NCBI GenBank assembly: GCA_022824965.1
Contig: JAJDYY010000001.1
Coordinates: 1 to 38,446 of the forward strand
From: Gammaproteobacteria bacterium
Lineage (GTDB): Bacteria; Pseudomonadota; Gammaproteobacteria; UBA4575
Direction of reading: 5' to 3'
Length of the DNA: 38,446 nt
Positions 33,271-38,446 of this stretch are shown here, piece by piece; position 1 is the stretch's first letter; each line of letters begins with the position of its first letter. The notes under the pieces were generated by a model. It ran no database searches and was not told where the DNA came from. It was given only the letters and a program-made list of their open reading frames with translations. The position numbers and the translations under genes were made by a program.

Positions 33271-34644
33271 ATGACCACCAGACTGGCTTGCCATGCAGTG
33301 ATCGCCGCTGCCCTGTTTCTTTTGGCAGGCACTTCCCTTGCGCAGACCGGAAGCCCCGACCAAGATCAGCCTGCAGCTGCTGCATCACTAAGCAAGGAGG
33401 CGATCCGGACACTCATCCAGCAGGGAAAATACGAAGCGGCATCCACAAGCCTCAGGCATCTTGCAGAATCCCGTCCAGAAGACACCAACAGCCGCTTCCT
33501 GCTGGCCTTCTCCCTCATCGAGCACTCGCGCCAGGTGGGAACCAAAGAAATGCAGGAAGCGCTGCTGGACGAAGCCATTGCCGTCCTGCATGCGATCTTG
33601 ATCAACCATCCCGGCCTGGTACGCGTACGGCTCGAACTGGCCCGCGCCTTCTTCTACAAGAAAGAGGACGGCCTGTCCCGCAAGCATTTCGAGCGGGTGC
33701 TCGCCGGCAAGCCGCCCGCTCCCGTGGCCGCCAACATCCAGCGTTTCCTGAATGAAATCCGCGCACGAAAGCGCTGGTCGATGTACCTGGGCAGCACCCT
33801 GAAGCCGAGCTCCAACATCGGCCGCAATTCGGAGACCGAGATCATCAACATCTTCGGCCTGCCCTTTCGGCGCGATACCGTCGAAGAGGAAAAATCAGGG
33901 GTCGGGCTTTCCGTCTGGGCCGGGGGCGGCTACTGGTATCCCCTGGCACCGCGCCTGCGCCTGCGTTTCGGCACCGATCTCGCACGCGAGGAATACCCGG
34001 GCAAGGAATATGACCAGTCCTTCCTGGGCGTCCATGCCGGCCCGGAATGGTTTCTCGATGCAAACACCAGCGTCAGCCTGCTCCTCGATGCGCGCAGGCG
34101 CTGGCTTGTCACCACACCCTACTATTTCGACTTCGGTGCGCGCTCGGAAATCAAGCACCGGCTGAACCGTCGCCTGTGGCTGACCGGGCGGGCTTCCTGG
34201 CACGACCGCGAATACAGGGAAGCCGACTACCTGGACGGCTCGGTGCTCAGCGTCTCGGTGGACGGCAACTGGATCCTCATGCCGACCCTGCGCCTGGAGG
34301 CCGCTCTCGGCTATTCCGATGAGCACACGACCACCAAGATGTGGCGCCACGATACCCGCTGGGGCCGCATCGGTGCCTCGATGTCCCTGCCGCGCGGCTT
34401 TACCGTGGGCGGCAGCACCGAGTTTCGCAGGACCCGTTACGAGGGCAACTGGTTCCCCTTCACCAGCGGCACCCCGCGCAAGGACCGCACCAAGATCTAC
34501 CGCGCATCCGTGCACAACCGGGCCTTCACGCTGTACGGATTCAGTCCGCAGTTCGTGCTCACCCATGAGGAAAAGAACACCAACTCGCAGGTCTATGGCT
34601 ACGACAGCACCAGCGGCGAAATCCGCTTCGTGCGCCAGTTTTGA
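33271..34644 (+). CDS. Slam-type surface lipoprotein assembly modifier (DUF560)
   Basis: 457 residues. A signal peptide (to about residue 25, TSLAQ-T) is followed by a TPR-like periplasmic domain: IRTLIQQGKYEAASTSLRHL, DTNSRFLLAFSLIEHSRQVG, HPGLVRVRLELARAFFYKKE, RKHFERVLAGKPPAPVAANI. From about residue 170 it is an outer-membrane barrel (WSMYLGSTLKPSSNIGRNSE) with alternating strands, ending GEIRFVRQF with C-terminal Phe. This is the Slam architecture: such proteins move specific lipoproteins to the cell surface. The TbpB-like lipoprotein upstream is the obvious client. The motif set and layout are strong; the substrate is inferred from context. Confidence 0.88.
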   Translation: MTTRLACHAVIAAALFLLAGTSLAQTGSPDQDQPAAAASLSKEAIRTLIQQGKYEAASTSLRHLAESRPEDTNSRFLLAFSLIEHSRQVGTKEMQEALLDEAIAVLHAILINHPGLVRVRLELARAFFYKKEDGLSRKHFERVLAGKPPAPVAANIQRFLNEIRARKRWSMYLGSTLKPSSNIGRNSETEIINIFGLPFRRDTVEEEKSGVGLSVWAGGGYWYPLAPRLRLRFGTDLAREEYPGKEYDQSFLGVHAGPEWFLDANTSVSLLLDARRRWLVTTPYYFDFGARSEIKHRLNRRLWLTGRASWHDREYREADYLDGSVLSVSVDGNWILMPTLRLEAALGYSDEHTTTKMWRHDTRWGRIGASMSLPRGFTVGGSTEFRRTRYEGNWFPFTSGTPRKDRTKIYRASVHNRAFTLYGFSPQFVLTHEEKNTNSQVYGYDSTSGEIRFVRQF

Positions 34645-34714
34645 GCGGACAGCCTGATTGCCTTGGCAGGCCAAGGATATGGACTTAATCAACTATCATT
34701 GGGAAAGTCTTGAC

Positions 34715-34966
34715 ATGCCTATGAACTCGGGCTTGTCTGTGTGTCACGATTGCCTTGAGTCTCTTGATCTCAGTACAACAGAGGCGGCATATGAGCTTGG
34801 TGTCGGTCGCAAGCAATTCTCAGATGTGGTGGATGGCCGTTCGGGGATTTCCCCTGAAATGGCAATTCGTCTTGACAAGGCGTCGGAGACAGTGCAGAAA
34901 TCTGGTACCGGCTAATCGGCTTATGAACTGCCCCAAGCCATGAAACGAGCAACCGGATCAAGGTGA
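34715..34966 (+). pseudogene. HigA-type antitoxin remnant
   Basis: LDLSTTEAAYELGVGRKQFS and VVDGRSGISPEMAIRLDKA are the HigA HTH in frame one. The rest is found in other frames: VGDSAEIWYRLIGL, then YELPQAMKRATGSR to TGA 34966. So there are at least two indels. No HigB is visible nearby. Confidence 0.7.
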
Positions 34967-35607
34967 AGCGGCTTTCGCCGGCAGCATGACAGAAGCGAGG
35001 GGCAATAGGTGTGCTTTCTGAAATCCAAGGCAACATCAAACGATGAGTTCTCAAACTCACCAGAGAGCTTTTCTGTCTCCATCGCACCTGTGCGCTGCGG
35101 CGGGCATGCCACAATTGTTCGCTTGCCAGGATGATTCCTCTTGACAATCTCGAGTGGGGGCACCAGATCACTGTCACCAGACACAACGTAGCAGCAGTCG
35201 TAGTGATCAAGATGTGCGTCGTTCAGAATCCGGCAGGCGATGTTCACGTCGGTCTTCTTCTCTTCAAAGCTGACATACTGTTCGTCACACTTTCCGCACT
35301 TCTGGGATTTGGACATGAACCGGCCATAATGAATTTCCAGTTTGTCGCAATGTGTCTGTAATGCCTTCAGATAGAGTTCCTGCCGCTGCCTTGCACCCAC
35401 CTGCTTTACGTGGGTCGTATCTTGTACAATAGCAGTGAAATACTTGACGGCAGTCAAAAGCATGTCTGGCTGCAGCAGACTCTCTGAAAGGGCCTGTACG
35501 TCCAGCCATTTGTACCGGGCTCCATATGCCGAGAGTAGGCCATGGTAGAGGTTGTGCCCGTCAATATAGACAATGACCCGTTGTGTTTCTTTCACGCGCG
35601 ACACCAT
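34921..35607 (-). CDS. NYN-domain (LabA-like) protein, putative RNase
   Basis: 228 residues. RVIVYIDGHNLYHGLLSAYG gives the first Asp of the NYN/PIN-like fold, and KCGKCDEQYVSFEEKKTDVN the EEKKTDVN metal-site Asp with a CxxC pair. HYDCCYVVSGDSDLVPPLEI gives the SGDSD motif. NYN proteins are metal-dependent RNases or regulators related to LabA. The last 35 residues (DFRKHTYCPSLLSCCRRK onward) are unlike the family; another frame (QKAHLLPLASVMLPAK) fits better, so a late frameshift is likely. The 3' end overlaps the broken higA on the other strand. The catalytic part is complete. Confidence 0.8.
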   Translation of the reverse strand: MVSRVKETQRVIVYIDGHNLYHGLLSAYGARYKWLDVQALSESLLQPDMLLTAVKYFTAIVQDTTHVKQVGARQRQELYLKALQTHCDKLEIHYGRFMSKSQKCGKCDEQYVSFEEKKTDVNIACRILNDAHLDHYDCCYVVSGDSDLVPPLEIVKRNHPGKRTIVACPPQRTGAMETEKLSGEFENSSFDVALDFRKHTYCPSLLSCCRRKPLHLDPVARFMAWGSS

Positions 35608-35680
35608 ACCATATTGACAAACTTTTCTATTCTGCTACAGTTGACCTTGACCACACCGAGGATTTCGTGCCTCGGCCCGA

Positions 35681-35707
35681 CGCCAGCCACTAATGCTGGC
35701 GTTTTTT
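35681..35707. terminator. Hairpin terminator with T6
   Basis: CGCCAGC (35681-35687), loop CACTAAT, GCTGGCG (35695-35701), then six T. A second hairpin, CCGAGG-ATTTCGTG-CCTCGG, lies at 35656-35675. The T-run is on the plus strand, so it would end plus-strand transcription. It may belong to a small RNA or a lost gene, because the neighbouring genes read the other way. Confidence 0.6.
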
Positions 35708-36195
35708 ATGCGGGAAAGCTTTTTGATGCAAAGCCATTCGCACTGAATGGCTTTCAAAGTCCACCCATACCAAGCATAGGGTCATCTCCCACAATATGCC
35801 GTAACTATTTGGGCTCTCTCATGTCCGAGTTCCTGGCTGATGGTCAGCCGGGAATTCCGGTCTAGGTGGGACCTCTCAGTACGTTGTTCATTTGGGCCGT
35901 ATGTCTGGCCCCAGCAAGAAACCCGAACTCACATAGCGAAGGAGCGACCCGAATGGACATGCACGAGAATACCGCTTGGCTACGCGAGTTCGAGCGATCC
36001 TGATTCACCCTATCTTGGAAGAAGGTCTGCGTGTCGAGCCGTCGGTGTAGTCGAGACTGTTACACCTGTCCGAAACGGGTTGCTGGTAGTGTAGGGGTTT
36101 CGGCCCGTTCAGACGATGACGCGCCCGGGCTGGGAAGCACACCCAGGTGCAGAGTGTATAACCTATCAGGGCTGTACCTGCATGCGCCCGAAAGA
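35708..36195. other. 488-base interval with dispersed-repeat copy B, no gene seen
   Basis: Bases 35867-35898 are an inverted copy of the repeat at 13316-13347. About 60 bases further on, a short ORF begins near 35953 (MDMHENTAWLREFERS-stop) behind GGAGCGACC; it could be the start of a decayed transposase, but it is not recognised. The rest shows no coding or RNA features. Confidence 0.4.
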
Positions 36196-36801
36196 TCAGA
36201 GACGGTATGATGACGACCGGTCCGCTCTCCGTTGCGCCACCAGACAGGCGATATTGCGAAGGCCCTGCCCCGGGTCCCCGGTTCGGCCCTCCTCGTGAAA
36301 AGCCAGCACATGCAGGGGTGCGAACAGTTCAAGCAATTCATTCGGGCCCAGCCGATAGGCCGGATTGGACGGCCCGTTATCCGTGACCCGCTCGTGGATG
36401 AAGGTCTGGTAGTACAGCAATCCACCGGGCCTCAGCGCGTGGCGGATGCGGGCCGTAATCGAGCGCTCCAGGTAAAAGCTCACACAGATCACATCGAAGG
36501 ATTCCGGGGATGGCGGGCGCTCACAGACATCGCGCACGCATGTCTCGATCACGAGATTCTCCCGGTCGGCCTGTCGCCTCAATGCCGCGATCGCCGTCGC
36601 AGAGAGATCCCATGCCTGCACATCCAATCCCTTTCGTGCGAGGAAAAGAGCGTTGCCTCCCCGCCCGCAGGCCAGGTCCAGGGCCTGCCCGGTCCCGGGC
36701 AGGAGGTGCGCGTAGTCCTCAAGCACCCGGGCCGGGGTCTGGTCAGGCGGGGCTTCTGCATGTTTTCGTTCCCACTTCTCCCGGGCGACTTCATCCACCA
36801 T
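36196..36801 (-). CDS. Class I SAM-dependent methyltransferase (TehB-like)
   Basis: 201 residues from ATG 36801 (MVDEVAREKWERKHAE); the frame extends upstream over trkH. The Rossmann motifs are clear: LDLACGRGGNALFLARKGLD (motif I, SAM loop), VQAWDLSATAIAALRRQA with the ribose-binding Asp, FDVICVSFYLERSI, and LRPGGLLYYQTFIHERV. The family includes TehB and other small-molecule methyltransferases; the substrate is unknown. The gene starts 11 bases after the stop of trkH, so the two form an operon. Confidence 0.85.
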   Translation of the reverse strand: MVDEVAREKWERKHAEAPPDQTPARVLEDYAHLLPGTGQALDLACGRGGNALFLARKGLDVQAWDLSATAIAALRRQADRENLVIETCVRDVCERPPSPESFDVICVSFYLERSITARIRHALRPGGLLYYQTFIHERVTDNGPSNPAYRLGPNELLELFAPLHVLAFHEEGRTGDPGQGLRNIACLVAQRRADRSSSYRL

Positions 36802-36812
36802 GGAAGCAATAC

Positions 36813-38264
36813 CTACCTGCGCCAGAAGGCCGGGGTCAGCACCACCAGCAGGGTGAAGATCTCCAGGCGCCCGAGCAGCATGCCAAGGCACAGCACCCAC
36901 TTGCTGAATCCGTTGATGCCGGTGTAGTTCAGCGCCACTTCACCCAGGCCCGGCCCCAGGTTGTTGAGCGTGGCCGTCACCGCAGAGAAGGCCGTGACCT
37001 CATCCAGGCCCGTGGCCATCAGCAGCAGCAGCATGAACACGAACACGGCGACGTAGGCCGAGAAGAACCCCCACACCGCTTCCACCACCCGCGAGTCCAC
37101 GGCCTTCTCGCCGATCTTCACCGCAATCTTGGCACTCGGGTGCACCAGGCGCAGCAACTCGCGCAGGCCCTGCTTGACCAGCAGCAGCACGCGGATCACC
37201 TTCATGCCGCCGCCCGTGGAGCCCGCACAGCCGCCGATGAAACTCACCAGCAGCAGCAGCACCGGCAGGGAACCCGGCCACAGGTGGTATTCGGAGGTGG
37301 TGAAGCCCGTGGTCGTGCCGATGGAGATCGCATGGAAGATCCCCTTGCCGAAGGACTCGACCAGTCCGGGGTAGACGTTCGCTGCGTTCAGGGTGATGAC
37401 CGTGACCACGGTCACCGCCAGCAGCACCCAGAGGTAGGTACGAAACTCCGCATCCTGCAGGTAGTGGCGCAGGCTCGCCGACTTCCAGGTGATGAAGTGC
37501 AGGCCGAAGTTCGCCCCTGCCAGCAGCATGAACAGGATGGCGATCACCTCCACCGCCCCGCTGTCAAAGTAGCCGATGCTGGCATCGTGGGTGGAGAACC
37601 CGCCGATGGCCACCGTCGAGAAGCTGTGGGCGATGGCATCGAAGACGCTCATGCCGGCGAGCCAGTAGGCGAAGGCGCAGGCCACCGTCAGCAACAGGTA
37701 GATGTACCACAGCGCCTTGGCGGTCTCCTTGATGCGAGGCGTCAGGCGGTTGTCCTTCACCGGTCCCGGAGTCTCGGCCCGGTAGAGCTGCATGCCGCCG
37801 ACCCCCAGAAGCGGCAGGATGGCCACCGCCAGGACGATGATTCCCATGCCGCCCAGCCACTGCAGGCTCTGGCGGTAGAAGAGGATCGATTTCGGCAGGG
37901 CGTCGAGGCCGGTGATGACCGTTGCCCCGGTCGTGGTCAGCCCGGAGATCGACTCGAACACCGCATCGGTCAGCCCGAGGTCCAGCGCGGATGAGAACAG
38001 AAACGGCAGTGCCCCGAAAAGCCCGAGCACCGTCCAGAACAGCACCACGATCAGGAAGCCCTCGCGAAGGCGAAGGTCGTCCCTGAAATCGCGTACCGGG
38101 TACCACAGGGCCACGGCCGCGGCCAGGGTGATCAGGGTCGAGGCAACGAACGGGGCGAGCGGCTCGCTGGCATCGAGGAAGCGAAACACGATGGGTGCCA
38201 GCATGGTGAGGCTGAAGGCGGCCAGCAGCAGGCCGAGAATGCGCTGGATGACCTGTCGTTGCAT
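36813..38264 (-). CDS. trkH: Trk-type potassium uptake channel subunit
   Basis: 483 residues. Four pore-loop repeats of the TrkH/KtrB superfamily are visible: SISGLTTTGATVITGLD, FSTVAIGGFSTHDAS, SIGTTTGFTTSEY and ATLNNLGPGLGEVA. They are joined by many membrane helices, and SFIGGCAGSTGGGMKVIRVL is typical of TrkH. It moves K+ across the inner membrane with a TrkA regulator, which is not encoded in this window. The length is normal. The start is ATG 38264. Confidence 0.96.
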   Translation of the reverse strand: MQRQVIQRILGLLLAAFSLTMLAPIVFRFLDASEPLAPFVASTLITLAAAVALWYPVRDFRDDLRLREGFLIVVLFWTVLGLFGALPFLFSSALDLGLTDAVFESISGLTTTGATVITGLDALPKSILFYRQSLQWLGGMGIIVLAVAILPLLGVGGMQLYRAETPGPVKDNRLTPRIKETAKALWYIYLLLTVACAFAYWLAGMSVFDAIAHSFSTVAIGGFSTHDASIGYFDSGAVEVIAILFMLLAGANFGLHFITWKSASLRHYLQDAEFRTYLWVLLAVTVVTVITLNAANVYPGLVESFGKGIFHAISIGTTTGFTTSEYHLWPGSLPVLLLLVSFIGGCAGSTGGGMKVIRVLLLVKQGLRELLRLVHPSAKIAVKIGEKAVDSRVVEAVWGFFSAYVAVFVFMLLLLMATGLDEVTAFSAVTATLNNLGPGLGEVALNYTGINGFSKWVLCLGMLLGRLEIFTLLVVLTPAFWRR

Positions 38265-38311
38265 GTCAGTGACTCCCCAGTACTACGGGTGCTGCAAACC
38301 CCGTCCTAGTA

Positions 38312-38446
38312 TACTGTCCCATAAGTAACATGTATTATTGAGGGATCTTTCCATAGACAGGAGAATCCCCATGTCCCGTGGCCCATCCCTTGCCCCGCTG
38401 GTGCTTGCAGAAGGCGACCAGGCACAGCTGCAGACCCTCGCCCACT
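38312..38446 (+). mobile_element. Left end of a second IS630-family element (cut by the window)
   Basis: From ATG 38371 (with AGGAG upstream) the frame reads MSRGPSLAPLVLAEGDQAQL, the start of an IS630-type transposase of a different subgroup from the copy at 31741. The sequence TAGTATACTGTCCCATAAG near 38308-38326 is a likely terminal repeat behind a TA target. Only 25 codons are in the window. Confidence 0.7.

Noticed and set aside
36510..37994. 494-codon plus-strand ORF over the methyltransferase and trkH
   Set aside because: Gln/His/Arg-rich low-complexity antisense frame; TrkH and methyltransferase motifs lie on the minus strand.

Overview
The window looks like chromosomal DNA of a gammaproteobacterium, probably of the Chromatiales / sulfur-oxidiser type. 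This is an inference from moderately high GC, a hisE-tatABC junction, multihaem cytochromes, an IndependentPGAM-type gpmI and a Slam-type outer-membrane protein. No rRNA or tRNA gene was seen, so the lineage cannot be fixed more precisely. Housekeeping genes are mixed with an unusually dense load of toxin-antitoxin (TA) modules, IS relics and broken genes.

Layout. 1-3750: an Xre-ImmA/PIN TA-like operon with a RelE-like fragment behind it, a DUF2188 gene, a small membrane protein, and a SEC-C gene broken by an in-frame amber codon. 3998-8905: gpmI, then a divergent 1,000-residue autotransporter with a C11 tract at its 5' end. 9034-13185: a monohaem DUF3365 protein, an AbrB/PIN TA pair, and a two-gene electron-transfer module. 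The module is a GPP34 domain fused to a membrane domain carrying two His-X13-His helices, followed 10 bases later by an undecahaem cytochrome c.

13349-25779: on the minus strand the order is pip, dtd, hisB, hisH, hisA, hisF, hisE, tatA, tatB, tatC. This is a recognisable ancestral his-tat string, but extra genes sit at three of its junctions. Between hisB and hisH lie FitA, a broken FitB and a Panacea/two-TM pair. Between hisA and hisF lie two HigBA modules. Between hisF and hisE lie an AlbA_2 regulator and a decayed AbrB-like gene, where hisI would be expected.

25859-29600: an island bracketed by directly repeated IS5-like ends. It holds a phosphoribosyltransferase and a SLOG-HTH gene that overlap by ATGA, with two palindromes in front of them. 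It also holds an IS110 relic with a structured leader and the remains of an SDH_sah (ClpP-fold) gene. 29944-34644: a TbpB-like surface lipoprotein and a Slam outer-membrane protein, separated by an apparently intact IS630 element. 34715-38446: a broken higA, a NYN nuclease, a SAM methyltransferase, trkH, and the start of another IS630 element at the right edge.

How the genes may work together. The Slam/lipoprotein pair and the autotransporter both build the cell surface, and the autotransporter is a candidate for phase variation. The GPP34-cytochrome b/cytochrome c pair looks like a quinol-to-periplasm electron conduit. The PRTase/SLOG-HTH pair, the Panacea pair and the his-operon TA modules are candidate conflict or addiction systems. 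All functional links are inferred from sequence motifs and gene order.
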